Assembly: GCF_016758175.1 (NCBI RefSeq)
Contig: NZ_QYAB01000002.1
Location: forward strand, 294,799-358,798
Source: Leucobacter zeae
Lineage (GTDB): Bacteria > Actinomycetota > Actinomycetes > Actinomycetales > Microbacteriaceae
Direction: 5' to 3'
Length of the DNA stretch: 64,000 bases
In this document: positions 40,701 through 48,354 of the stretch, piece by piece
How the letters are laid out: each line of letters starts with the position of its first letter
Numbering within the stretch: position 1 is the first letter of the stretch
Program-made: the position numbers and the translations under genes
Notes under the pieces: generated by a model
Told to the model about the DNA's origin: nothing
Database searches by the model: none
Seen by the model: the letters and a program-made list of their open reading frames with translations, nothing else

Positions 40701-41462
40701 CTGGGCGATCCGCAGCAGCTGCCGCAGGTATCGCAGGGCTCCCATCCGGAACCCGTGGACGCTTCGGCGCTCGGCTGGCTGCTCGGCGAGCACGACACCA
40801 TGCCGCCTGAACTCGGCTACTTCCTCGCCCAGACCCGCCGCATGCGCCCGGAGCTCGCCGACGTCGTATCGGGGCTCGCGTACGACGGGCGACTGGGCTC
40901 CCATCCGTCGGCGTCCGAGCGCGAGGTCTCCGGGGCGGGGCCGGCGGGCCTCGTCTGGCATCCGGTGACGCACGCGGGCAACGCGACCAGTTCTCCCGAG
41001 GAAGCCGCGGCAGTGGTGCACGTCGTGCGCCGCGCGCTCGCCGGCGACCTCCGCGAGCGCGGGGGAGCCGCGCGCCGGCTCGACGAGCGCGACGTCGTCG
41101 TCGTCGCCGCCTACAACGCGCAGGTCGAACTGCTCGCTGCAGCGCTGTCGGACGCGGGGCTGCCCGGGGTGCGCGTCGGCACCGTCGACAAGTTCCAGGG
41201 GCAGGAGGCGGTCATCGCCGTCATCAGCCTGGCGGCGTCGAGCGCCGACGATATCCCGCGAGGCGTCGAGTTCCTGCTCATGCGCAACCGGTTGAACGTC
41301 GCGATCAGTCGCGCGCAATGGGCCGCGCACCTCATCGCATCGGATCGGCTCGGCGACGGGCTCCCCGGAACGGCCGAGGGGCTCGCCGCGCTCTCCGGCT
41401 ACCTCGGGCTCGTCGAGGCGGCCCGGCCGCGGCTCGGGGCCGCTAACGTGGAGGCATGGTGA
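37746..41462 (+). CDS. TM0106-family RecB-like nuclease / DEDD-type exonuclease / SF1 helicase
   Basis: A 1238-residue, probably cytoplasmic DNA-processing enzyme with three modules. (1) A Cas4-like PD-(D/E)XK nuclease: D145, E156-x-x-D159-T-K161 and Q173-LAAY177, plus an apparent four-cysteine Fe-S set (C26 near the N-terminus and C253-x2-C256-x2-C259). (2) An RNase H-like DEDD domain beginning FFDFEG (D354, E356) and ending YNRYDC (D535). (3) A superfamily 1 helicase with Walker A GPPGTGKT at 845-852, DEAGQF, GDPQQLPQV, FLAQTRRM, GTVDKFQGQEA and the terminal NRLNVAISRA. GAAGGAGG precedes the ATG. TM0106 proteins are described as Cas4-related but not CRISPR-linked; repair or recombination is likely. 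Confidence 0.9.
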   Translation: MFVQQRSDGGQRLITSASDLTAASACEFAFLRRVDAKLHRDVEVPPDDDPMLARAGRLGDAHEERTLEAYRVRYGRGAAGEPGGVVEIPRPESMREPDLLAVADLTRVALLARADLVFQATFFDPSQRPADPSADLEIGFVGFADFLRLTGDGVYEVQDTKLARRAKVTALMQLAAYVEQLERIGVPVSDEAVLILGDGARSRHRVADIAPVFRARRERLHRILLERAAATGADGARESAAPVAWGAPGVVACGRCEVCEPEVVRTRDPLLIAGIRGAQRNALVAAGYDTIDRAAELAANAVEIDGIAPRTVERIALQASVQLASGEGPPAYRVADPAALAAIPAPDPGDIFFDFEGDPLYREAGDEGAAQWGIDYLFGWVDRDASFSALWAHDLVAEREALLDFLRFVADRRRRYPGMRIYHYAAYERTHLLSIAARHGVGEADVDRLLREHVLVDLYPIVRRALRVGSRSYSIKKLEPLYMGDELRDDAGVTNAAQSVTEYAEAVEQLASDDPEQRSEGRRRLDGIADYNRYDCVSTLRLRDWLVHIAAEHGIVPSPTETAAGDEAPRLELSPVAARLAVHAGTLDPGPERTAIAIAGSAIDYHEREEKTFWWAHFARLVDPIEDWADTRDVLVVDASRSRVLEDWFVPASRARAERRHVELGGVLAPGSTPRPGGEAFALYDHPAPFPQRGTAPGARGVRRVRILEAGEGRVVVEEYLGDAEHYSELPVALVPGPPPRAGAQKSAIEEWGAAFADALDRGEFPQDPVVDLLLRSEPRLRSESDLGPDAPAQTSTAPALPARLTAPESDAALAAGGGDPESRTIGAVVASLRRLERSFLAVQGPPGTGKTYLAARVIARLVAEDGWRIGVVAQSHRVVENVLEAVVAAGLAPDVVGKVPQGGALPEGAPAPAYTVLRRNEHGAFAARCRASGRGSVIGGTAWDFSNEARFPRGGLDLLVIDEAGQFSLAPTIASAASAQRLLLLGDPQQLPQVSQGSHPEPVDASALGWLLGEHDTMPPELGYFLAQTRRMRPELADVVSGLAYDGRLGSHPSASEREVSGAGPAGLVWHPVTHAGNATSSPEEAAAVVHVVRRALAGDLRERGGAARRLDERDVVVVAAYNAQVELLAAALSDAGLPGVRVGTVDKFQGQEAVIAVISLAASSADDIPRGVEFLLMRNRLNVAISRAQWAAHLIASDRLGDGLPGTAEGLAALSGYLGLVEAARPRLGAANVEAW

Positions 41463-42763
41463 AACCCGGAGGCCCCTTCAAGACCCCGCCGGCGCGCCGG
41501 CTCCCGGCGCACGAGCCCGCGGCTCCGCGCGCTCCCCGCGACGGCGAGGGCGTCGCGGGGCATGACGCGAGCATCCCCGGAGCGGGAACCGGGCCGGCCA
41601 CGCGGGCGTCGGCCCGCTCGAGGATCCCGGCGTTCGAGGTCATGCGCATCACCGACGAGATCGCGAAGCGCCGTGCTGCGGGGCGAGACGTCGTCTCGCT
41701 CTGCGCAGGCGAACCGAGCGCTCGACCCGTGCCGGGCACCATCACCCCGGCGGGGTACACCGGTCCGCTCGGCACGACGCCGCTGCGCGAGGCGATCTCG
41801 GGCCACTACCGCGGGTGGTACGGCGTCGACGTCGACCCCGCGACGATCGCGATCACGACCGGATCGTCCGGTGCCTTCCAGCTCGTCTTCCTCGCGGCGT
41901 TCGACCCCGGCGACCGCGTCGCCCTCGCGAGCCCCGGCTATCCCGCGTACCGCAACATCCTCGCGGCGCTCGGCGTGGACGTCGTCGAGATCCCCACCGG
42001 CCCGGATACCCGGTACCAGCCGACCCCAGAGCTGCTGGACGCGGCCGTCGCGGCGGGGGGACCGCTCGCGGGCCTCATCGTCGCCTCCCCTGCGAACCCG
42101 ACGGGCACGATGCTCGGGCGGGCCGAGCTCGGGGCGCTTGCGGCCTGGTGCGCGCGGCACGGGGCACGGCTCATCAGCGACGAGATCTACCACGGCATCA
42201 CCTTCCCCGAGGCGGACGATGCGGATCCGCGCGGGGTGACGGCGCGCGAACTGCTGCCCGACGCCATCGTCATCAACTCCTTCTCGAAGTACTGGGGGAT
42301 GACCGGGTGGCGCCTCGGCTGGGCGATCCTGCCGGAGGACCTCGTCGCGCCGTTCGAGGCGCTCGCCTCGAACTTCGCGCTCTCGCCGCCGGCCCCGGCG
42401 CAGGAGCTCGCGCTCACGGCGTTCTCTGACGAGAGCTACGCCGAGCGCGACGCCATCGTCGCCGGGTTCGCGCGCGCCCGCACGCTGATCCTCGATGCCG
42501 AGTCCCAACTCGGATGGGGCGTCGCAGCCCCCTCGGACGGGGCGTTCTACTACTACTCCGAGCTCGGCGAACCCCTGCTCGAGCGATTCGGCGACTCGGT
42601 GTCCTATGCCCGCACGCTGCTCGAGACCGCGGACGTCGCCCTCGTACCCGGCGTCGATTTCGACCCGCTGGCGGGGCGGCGGGCCGTGCGCCTCTCGTAT
42701 GCCGCAGGAGAGCCCGCGGTCGCCGAGGCGATCGACCGCATCATTCGGTTCCAAGCGGGCTGA
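41456..42763 (+). CDS. Class I/II PLP-dependent aminotransferase (aspartate aminotransferase family)
   Basis: Fold-type I aminotransferase of 435 residues. It has SLCAGEPS near the substrate pocket, ITTGSSGAFQLVFLAAFDPGDRVALASPGYPAYRNIL, SPANPTGTML, SDEIYHGITF and the PLP lysine K278 in NSFSKYWGMTGWRLGW. The first 50 residues are Pro/Ala/Arg-rich and absent from typical members, so the true start may be further downstream; the ATG at 41456 overlaps the helicase stop by seven bases. Substrates are probably an aromatic or branched amino acid and 2-oxoglutarate, which is inference. A strong hairpin ends the transcript. Confidence 0.85.
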   Translation: MVKPGGPFKTPPARRLPAHEPAAPRAPRDGEGVAGHDASIPGAGTGPATRASARSRIPAFEVMRITDEIAKRRAAGRDVVSLCAGEPSARPVPGTITPAGYTGPLGTTPLREAISGHYRGWYGVDVDPATIAITTGSSGAFQLVFLAAFDPGDRVALASPGYPAYRNILAALGVDVVEIPTGPDTRYQPTPELLDAAVAAGGPLAGLIVASPANPTGTMLGRAELGALAAWCARHGARLISDEIYHGITFPEADDADPRGVTARELLPDAIVINSFSKYWGMTGWRLGWAILPEDLVAPFEALASNFALSPPAPAQELALTAFSDESYAERDAIVAGFARARTLILDAESQLGWGVAAPSDGAFYYYSELGEPLLERFGDSVSYARTLLETADVALVPGVDFDPLAGRRAVRLSYAAGEPAVAEAIDRIIRFQAG

Positions 42764-42793
42764 GCGCGGGCGACCGCCACCGAGCACCCCGGT

Positions 42794-42826
42794 CCTGGCC
42801 CCGAACGGCAGCCGTTCGGGGCCAGG
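42794..42826. terminator. 15-bp perfect hairpin between convergent genes
   Basis: CCTGGCCCCGAACGG (42794-42808) pairs exactly with 42812-42826 around a three-base loop. It is positioned to terminate both the aminotransferase (+) and the alcohol dehydrogenase (-). Confidence 0.8.
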
Positions 42827-42845
42827 CGGCCCCCGCGCGGCCGGC

Positions 42846-43961
42846 TCAGTACTCGATGACCGACCGGATCCCGGTGCCGCGTCGCATCTGCGCGAAGGCC
42901 TCGTTCACGTCCTCGAGGCGGATGCGGTCGGTCACCATCGAATCGAGGTCGACCTTGCCCTCCATGTAGAGGTCCACGATCTTGGGGAAGTCGATGGACA
43001 TGCGCGTCGAGCCGTAGTTGCAGCCGATGAGCTTCTTCTCCTGATCGCTCATGACGAACGGGTCGATCGAGATCTTCACGCCGTCGGCCACCTGGCCCAC
43101 GACCACGGCGGTGCCGCCGCGGCGGATCGCCTCGTAGCAGGCCTCGATCGTGAAGGGCAGGCCGATCGCCTCGAAGGCGTAGTCCACGCCGCGCCCGCCG
43201 GTGAGCTCCCGCACGGCCTCGACCAGGTCGACCTCCCGGCTGTTGACCGTGTGCGTCGCCCCGAAGGTGCGGCCGAGCTCGAGCTTCTCGGCGCTGACAT
43301 CCGCGACGATGATCTGCTTCGCGCCCGCGAGCCTCGCGCCCTGCACGACGTTGAGTCCGACGCCGCCGCAGCCCACGACGAGCACGGTCGAACCGGGCTC
43401 CACTTTCGCCGTGTTGACGACGGCCCCGATGCCGGTGGTCACGGCGCAGCCCACGAGCGCCGCCTGCGCGAGCGGGGCGTCCTTGCGGATGCGGATCGCG
43501 GCGGAGGCCGGCACCATCGCGTGGTCGCCGAAGGAGCCCACGGCGAGGAAGCTCTTCACGTCCCGCTCGCCGTCGCTGAGGCGGGGCTTGCCGTCGAAGA
43601 AGACATGCCGGTACGCGGTCTCGTTGGCGAGTTGGCAGAGCACGGGGTTGCCCGAGACGCAGAACTCGCACTTCTGGCACGACGGGGTCCACGAGAGGAT
43701 CACGTGGTCCCCGACCTCGAGATCGGAGACCTCGGAGCCCACCGCCGCGACGACGCCGGCGCCCTCGTGGCCGAGCACGAGCGGTGCAGGGGTCTCCCAC
43801 TCGCCGTCGAGCGCGTGGAGGTCGCTGTGGCAGACGCCGGAGGCGGCGAGTCGCACGAGCACCTCGTTCGGCCCCGGCTCGGCGGGGAGGGTGAGCTGCT
43901 GGATCTCGAGGGGCTGGTTCGGGCCGGTGAAGACGGCCGCCTGCACGTCGATCGTGCTCAT
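42846..43961 (-). CDS. Zinc-dependent alcohol dehydrogenase (class III-like MDR)
   Basis: Medium-chain dehydrogenase of 371 residues that interconverts an alcohol and an aldehyde with NAD. The catalytic zinc ligands are C44 and H65-E66 (GVCHSDLH, GHEGAG); the structural zinc site is C95, C98, C101, C109. The nucleotide site is VLVVGCGGVGLNVVQGARLAGAKQIIVAD. Overall it matches actinobacterial benzyl-alcohol/formaldehyde-type class III relatives more than small-alcohol enzymes. It is the last gene of a minus-strand group with an APC permease and a PucR regulator, so it probably handles an intermediate of the imported compound. Confidence 0.87.
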   Translation of the reverse strand: MSTIDVQAAVFTGPNQPLEIQQLTLPAEPGPNEVLVRLAASGVCHSDLHALDGEWETPAPLVLGHEGAGVVAAVGSEVSDLEVGDHVILSWTPSCQKCEFCVSGNPVLCQLANETAYRHVFFDGKPRLSDGERDVKSFLAVGSFGDHAMVPASAAIRIRKDAPLAQAALVGCAVTTGIGAVVNTAKVEPGSTVLVVGCGGVGLNVVQGARLAGAKQIIVADVSAEKLELGRTFGATHTVNSREVDLVEAVRELTGGRGVDYAFEAIGLPFTIEACYEAIRRGGTAVVVGQVADGVKISIDPFVMSDQEKKLIGCNYGSTRMSIDFPKIVDLYMEGKVDLDSMVTDRIRLEDVNEAFAQMRRGTGIRSVIEY

Positions 43962-43992
43962 GGTGCTGGTCCTTTCGTGGAGGGTGCGGGGG

Positions 43993-44589
43993 TCAGGGGG
44001 CTTCGGTGCGCTCGGGTGCGGAGACGACGCCGCGGATCGCGCGGACGAGGTCGAGGATCCGTTCGGGTTCGCCCGGGGGGAAGGCGGTGGCTGTGAACAC
44101 CGGGGGGATGAGCACCCACACGAAGGAGCCGCCGAGCGGTGTGACGGTCAGCACGCGTGCGCCGGACCGGGTGGTAATCGTCGACGAGTGGAGGTCGATC
44201 CGGCGGAGGTGCTCGGCCGCGGCCTCGTTCAGCCGGTGGAGCCCCGCGGCGGGGGTGCCCGGCGCGACGTACCGGGGTCCCGAGCGCTCCCGGTGGGAGA
44301 GCTTCGCCGCGACGGGCACCGCGGTTGCGGCTGGCAGGACGACCTCGACGGTCAGGTTGTACACGCGGGAGAAGATGTAGTTGCCGGGGTCGTAGCTCAG
44401 GGTCAGGTCGATCCCGTCGCGCGTGCGCACGGAGACCGAGGTCTGCGCGGAGGCGGTGACCGTGCCGAACTGCTCCGCGACGCGACCCAGCGCCTGCCGG
44501 GCGCGATCCACGATGGGACCGTGCCCGGCGAGCGCGTGCTTGCGCGGCTTCGTCGCGGCGGGAGCCTGCAGGGAGAGCCCGCGCGTCAT
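43993..44589 (-). CDS. Conserved protein of unknown function next to APC permease
   Basis: A 198-residue soluble protein without a signal peptide or membrane segment. It is predicted to be rich in beta strands (TSVSVRTRDGIDLTLSYDPGNYIFSRVYNLTVEVVLPA; SGARVLTVTPLGGSFVWVLIPPVFTATAFPPGEPERILDLVRAIRGVV). I do not recognise it with confidence; DUF3156-type proteins, which occur beside similar permeases, are one possibility. The ATG overlaps the permease stop (ATGA), and 31 bases separate it from the alcohol dehydrogenase gene, so it belongs to that operon. Confidence 0.6.
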   Translation of the reverse strand: MTRGLSLQAPAATKPRKHALAGHGPIVDRARQALGRVAEQFGTVTASAQTSVSVRTRDGIDLTLSYDPGNYIFSRVYNLTVEVVLPAATAVPVAAKLSHRERSGPRYVAPGTPAAGLHRLNEAAAEHLRRIDLHSSTITTRSGARVLTVTPLGGSFVWVLIPPVFTATAFPPGEPERILDLVRAIRGVVSAPERTEAP

Positions 44590-46019
44590 CGGACCGGTAC
44601 CTCGGCATCGACCTCGTCCGCATCGTCCTCCTCGCCGTCGAGGCGCTCCGAGCGGACGACGATGTTCGACTGCGTGTGGGTCAGGTCGGTCGGGGTGAAC
44701 AGCGGAAGACGGTTGCGCTTGAGCCAGACGATGCCGAACAGCGCGATCGCTGCGACGATGACCCCCGCCGTGCCCCAGACCACGAGTCGCTGCTGCAGAT
44801 CGGGGACGATGAACACGATGAGGTAGACGCACGAGGCGATGCCGATGATCTGCGGCAGCGGGTACAGGGGCGTCTTGAACGGGCGCTTCGCATTCGGGTA
44901 CCGGCGGCGCAGCACGACCACGTCGACCTGGGCGATGATGTAGCTCAGCAGCCACGTGGTGCAGGCGATGCTGATGAGGTTGAGGATCAGGTCGATCCCG
45001 CCCTCGGCAACGGTCGAGTAGAGCAGCACCGCTGCCATGCAGCCCGCGGTCACGAGCATGCCGGCCCACGGGACGCGGGTGCGCCTGCTCACCCGGGCGA
45101 ACCACTTCGGCAGCAGGCCCTCGTTGGCGAGGCCGTAGAGCATGCGCGGGATCGCGGCGAGGTACGAGTTGCCGGTCGAGAAGGACGCGAGGATCGTGAC
45201 GAGCGTCATGATGAGCCCGCCCGTCGCCCCGAAGATGGCGGTCGCTCCGACGACGTGGGGGATCGACGATTCGGCCATCTCGGCCAGGTCGGCGAAGCGC
45301 CAGGCGCCCCAGCCGAAGAGCACGTCGACGACGAAGATCGTGAAGACGCCGATGATCATCGCCATCGGGATCACCTTCCACGGCCGCTTCACCTCCTCGG
45401 CCAGCGGGGCGACGAACTCCATGCCGATGTAGAGCCAGATGGCGACGGCGCCCATCGACGCGAGGGTCCCCCAGTCGGTATTGAGCACGGGGTTCTCGGC
45501 CGGCTCGCTGCCCGTGATGCCGAAGACGCCCGCGAGCCCCATGATCGCGAGGATGCCCATCATGCCGAACACGACCGGGATCTGCACCCGGGCGAAGATG
45601 TCGACGCCCGAGATGTTCAGCGTCAGCAGGATCCCGAGGAGCAGGAACGAGAAGACGGGGGCGGGAAAGCCGGTGAGCGATTCGAAGGAGTCGCCCGCGA
45701 CGAGCAGCTGCGTGCCGCCGTCCGCCGAGACGAGCACCAGGTAGCCGCCGAGCACGGCGATGATCGCCATGAGCCGCCCGAGCGCCGGGAGCGTGTACTC
45801 GCCGACCATGCCGCCTCCGGGCAGCATCGACGCGAGCTCGCCGTACGAGATGGCGACCATCGTGATGATGATCAGCCCGATGAATGCCGGGATTGCGAAG
45901 GCGAGGCCGCCGATCCCGAATCCGTTGCCGAGCGAGACCATCGCGGTCCCGGAGACGACGAGCCCCGTCGAGGCGGCGTACGCCGCCCCGAAGCCCAGGC
46001 TCCGCTTGAGTTTAGTCAT
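44586..46019 (-). CDS. APC family permease
   Basis: Membrane transporter of 477 residues with about twelve helices: FGAAYAASTGLVVSGTAMVSLGNGFGIGGLAFAIPAFIGLIIITMVAISYGELASMLPGGGMVGEYTLPALG at the start, and WLYIGMEFVAPLAEEVKRPWKVIPMAMIIG in the sixth-helix region. The charged C-terminal tail (DGEEDDADEVDAEVP) is cytoplasmic. It is an amino acid or amine importer of the APC superfamily; the ligand is unknown. AAAGGAG precedes the ATG. The PucR gene lies 195 bases upstream on the same strand and presumably controls it. Confidence 0.87.
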   Translation of the reverse strand: MTKLKRSLGFGAAYAASTGLVVSGTAMVSLGNGFGIGGLAFAIPAFIGLIIITMVAISYGELASMLPGGGMVGEYTLPALGRLMAIIAVLGGYLVLVSADGGTQLLVAGDSFESLTGFPAPVFSFLLLGILLTLNISGVDIFARVQIPVVFGMMGILAIMGLAGVFGITGSEPAENPVLNTDWGTLASMGAVAIWLYIGMEFVAPLAEEVKRPWKVIPMAMIIGVFTIFVVDVLFGWGAWRFADLAEMAESSIPHVVGATAIFGATGGLIMTLVTILASFSTGNSYLAAIPRMLYGLANEGLLPKWFARVSRRTRVPWAGMLVTAGCMAAVLLYSTVAEGGIDLILNLISIACTTWLLSYIIAQVDVVVLRRRYPNAKRPFKTPLYPLPQIIGIASCVYLIVFIVPDLQQRLVVWGTAGVIVAAIALFGIVWLKRNRLPLFTPTDLTHTQSNIVVRSERLDGEEDDADEVDAEVPVR

Positions 46020-46107
46020 GGATCAGCTCCTTTGCGCATGACCGGCGACGAAAGTGTCACCCCATCTTGCTCGGAGCGGGTTGCACCACGCATTCGACAG
46101 ATTGATG

Positions 46108-46113
46108 AGATTA
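46108..46113 (-). promoter_or_regulatory. Possible -10 box of the APC permease operon
   Basis: TAATCT on the minus strand, 89 bases before the start codon, in the AT-rich part of the 195-base gap after the PucR gene. No clear -35 box. Confidence 0.35.
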
Positions 46114-46214
46114 GACGCACTGATGTGCAATGTGACCCATGCTTTCGTGGAATGTTGCTGGCAATCCGTCGATCAGGGTCTGGCTGGCGGTGCCGAATGG
46201 ACTCGGCGGCGCGG

Positions 46215-47801
46215 TCAGCGCTGGTGGTAGCGCAGCGCGAGCGCGAGCTCCGCCCGCGCCTGGAAGTCGTCGAGGTCGGCACCGACGAGGTGGGCGATCT
46301 GCTCGAGGCGGTGCGCCAGCGTGTTCCGGTGCACGCCGAGATCCCGCGCTGCCGGCAGGTTGCGGCCGTGGTGCCCGAGCCAGACCTCGAGCGTGCGCAC
46401 CAGCTCGGCCCCCTGTTCGCGATCGTGCGCGTCGAGCGGGCCGAGCACCCGTCGGGCGACGTGCGCGGCGTCGGAGGCATCGATGAGGTCCGACACGCCG
46501 TCGCGCCACATCTCGGAGAACGCGGTCGGCCGCGATTCGCCCCGCCGCAGCCCGAACTCGGCCGCCTTCTTCGCCTCTTCGAGCGCGAGCTCCAGCCCTT
46601 CCCAGCGGTCGCAGTGCGATCGTCCGAGCACGAGCGAGAACGGTCGCAGACGCTCGAGCAGGTCGTCCACGTCGCGCTCCCCGACGAGGAACGCGACATC
46701 GCTGCGGTACTGCGCGAAGAAGACCGGGGGCCCGTCGCCCGCCTGCAGCGACTCGAGCGCAGGCAGGAGCCTGGGCGCGTCGAAGTGGCGCGGGATGCCG
46801 ATGAGCGTGACGAGGGGCGGCTGGGGGATCGGCCCCCACACGCTCTCGACGATGTGCCGGGTGACGGCCACGCTCCCGGAGAGCACGAGCTGCAGCAGCG
46901 CCTCCCGGAGCGTCGTGTGGAGGGAGGCGAGCGCCTGGTTCTGCTGGAGCGAGACGCTCACGAGCGCCAGAACGCTCGAGAGCACGTTGCGCGACACGTC
47001 GTCGAAGCCGCGGCTGAGGGTCAGCGCGAGCACTCCGCCCGGGTCGTTCGGCTCGCCGAGCATCTGCAGCACGACCTCGATCTCGGGGGTCGCCTGCGTC
47101 GACCGGAACCGCTGCTCCTGCTCCAGGGCTGCCTGCACGATCGGGGTGAGCTCGGATTCGCCGAGCCGCGGTCCGTCGGGCGCTTCGACGAGCGTGATGG
47201 GGCGCGCGAGCGAATCGTAGAGGGCGACGCCGCAGCCGAGCTGGCGAGCCGTCTCGCGCAGCGTCGCGTTGAGCCCGTCGCGCCGCGTCGCGGCGTTCGC
47301 GATGGCCTTCTGCGCGCGCAGCGACCGCGTATAGCGCTCGGTCTGATCGCGCTGGAGCACCCGAGCCGCCTCCTGCAGCAGGTCCATGAACGAGATCTCG
47401 TAGGGGACGTCGAAGAGGATCAATCCGTGCTTGCGGCACGCGGCGGCCAGCTGGTGCGGCACGTTCCGGTGCAGCACGTCGCTGCCGAAGCCGATGCCGA
47501 TGACACCGTGTGCGGCGACGAGCGACGCGTAGTCGTCGTAGATCCGTTCGAGCCGGTCGGGGGCGACGCGGACCTCGGGAACGGAGGGATCGGCGGACTC
47601 GATCACGGGGAACTGCCACCCGAGGGTGAGGATCACCTCGGCAGGGCCGAGGAAGGGGGTGGGGTCGATCATGTCGGTGGCGTGCAGCCACTCGAACTCC
47701 TGGTCGAACGTCTGCTCGGCCGTCGCCTCGTCCTCGCCGCCCACGACGAGACGCAGGCGCAGCGACGGGTTCTGGACGAGTTTCCTGAGGCTGAGCGACA
47801 C
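46215..47801 (-). CDS. PucR family transcriptional regulator
   Basis: Regulator of 528 residues. The N-terminal PucR domain (LRLVVGGEDEATAEQTFDQEFEWLHATDMIDPTPFLGPAEVILTLGWQFPV) is followed by a GGDEF-like/CdaR central region and the C-terminal PucR helix-turn-helix (EVWLGHHGRNLPAARDLGVHRNTLAHRLEQIAHLVGADLDDFQARAELALALRY). Such proteins activate purine, GABA or amine catabolism in the presence of the substrate. It probably controls the downstream permease/unknown/dehydrogenase genes. The start is a GTG with no ribosome site; TAGCAT (47808-47813) ends six bases before it, so the message is probably leaderless. Confidence 0.85.
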   Translation of the reverse strand: MSLSLRKLVQNPSLRLRLVVGGEDEATAEQTFDQEFEWLHATDMIDPTPFLGPAEVILTLGWQFPVIESADPSVPEVRVAPDRLERIYDDYASLVAAHGVIGIGFGSDVLHRNVPHQLAAACRKHGLILFDVPYEISFMDLLQEAARVLQRDQTERYTRSLRAQKAIANAATRRDGLNATLRETARQLGCGVALYDSLARPITLVEAPDGPRLGESELTPIVQAALEQEQRFRSTQATPEIEVVLQMLGEPNDPGGVLALTLSRGFDDVSRNVLSSVLALVSVSLQQNQALASLHTTLREALLQLVLSGSVAVTRHIVESVWGPIPQPPLVTLIGIPRHFDAPRLLPALESLQAGDGPPVFFAQYRSDVAFLVGERDVDDLLERLRPFSLVLGRSHCDRWEGLELALEEAKKAAEFGLRRGESRPTAFSEMWRDGVSDLIDASDAAHVARRVLGPLDAHDREQGAELVRTLEVWLGHHGRNLPAARDLGVHRNTLAHRLEQIAHLVGADLDDFQARAELALALRYHQR

Positions 47802-47807
47802 GGGTCC

Positions 47808-47813
47808 ATGCTA
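47808..47813 (-). promoter_or_regulatory. -10 box of a leaderless promoter (PucR gene)
   Basis: TAGCAT on the minus strand ends six bases before the GTG start at 47801. Confidence 0.5.
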
Positions 47814-47834
47814 GGCCGTCCCGCGCAGTGCCTC

Positions 47835-47873
47835 CCGGTGCGTCCTCCCGACGCCGTCGGGAGGACGCACCGG
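47835..47873 (-). terminator. 18-bp perfect hairpin terminator
   Basis: Arms 47835-47852 and 47856-47873 are exactly complementary with a three-base loop, one base after the stop codon of the minus-strand small gene. It separates that gene from the PucR promoter. Confidence 0.75.
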
Positions 47874-47874
47874 A

Positions 47875-48330
47875 TCAGGCCGCGAGGCGGATCGCGGTGC
47901 CCGCGGAGACGCCGATCCTGCGCTGCAGCGCGTCGTCGACCGCGGGCGCAGCCGGGTCGATCCCGAGCGCGGCGAGGACGTCGGCGCTCGAATCGTCGAG
48001 ATCGAGCGCGATCGCCGTCACCGACTCCGCGAGCGGCCCCTCGAGCTCGGCGACCGCGCGCGACAGCGCGGAACGCACGGATCGAGCGAGGGCCTGCGGA
48101 TCCCGGGTCTCCGGGGCGGCGACCTCGGCGCGGGCGTAGGTCACGCCGTCCCCCGAGATCGCCTCGGCGACGACGGCGCCAGGCGCGTCACCCGATCGGC
48201 GCACGACGACCTCGAGCACCGAGCTCCGGGTCGCGGGAGCGGTCGAGAACGGCAGGGGAATGCCCGAAGGGGCGCCGCCGTGATCGTGATGATCCGGTGA
48301 CGCCCCTCCGAATGAGAACTTCAGATCCAT
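47875..48330 (-). CDS. Hypothetical protein with His-rich N-terminus
   Basis: A 151-residue soluble protein I do not recognise. It begins with MDLKFSFGG and DHHDHGG, a possible metal-binding cluster, followed by [37 protein letters not shown] (strands), a helix-rich stretch ([23 protein letters not shown]) and [39 protein letters not shown]. Codon use is normal for the region. TACGCT (48338-48343) ends seven bases before the ATG. It lies downstream of the alanine dehydrogenase start region on the other side of a 24-base gap, but has its own terminator. Confidence 0.55.
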   Translation of the reverse strand: MDLKFSFGGASPDHHDHGGAPSGIPLPFSTAPATRSSVLEVVVRRSGDAPGAVVAEAISGDGVTYARAEVAAPETRDPQALARSVRSALSRAVAELEGPLAESVTAIALDLDDSSADVLAALGIDPAAPAVDDALQRRIGVSAGTAIRLAA

Positions 48331-48337
48331 GGGATCC

Positions 48338-48343
48338 AGCGTA
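48338..48343 (-). promoter_or_regulatory. -10 box of a leaderless promoter (His-rich protein gene)
   Basis: TACGCT on the minus strand ends seven bases before the ATG at 48330. Confidence 0.4.
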
Positions 48344-48354
48344 CGCCGTGCGGG

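Noticed and set aside
38142-41330. A 1062-codon open frame on the minus strand
   Set aside because: It is the antisense shadow of the TM0106 nuclease/helicase gene, whose motifs are unmistakable on the + strand.
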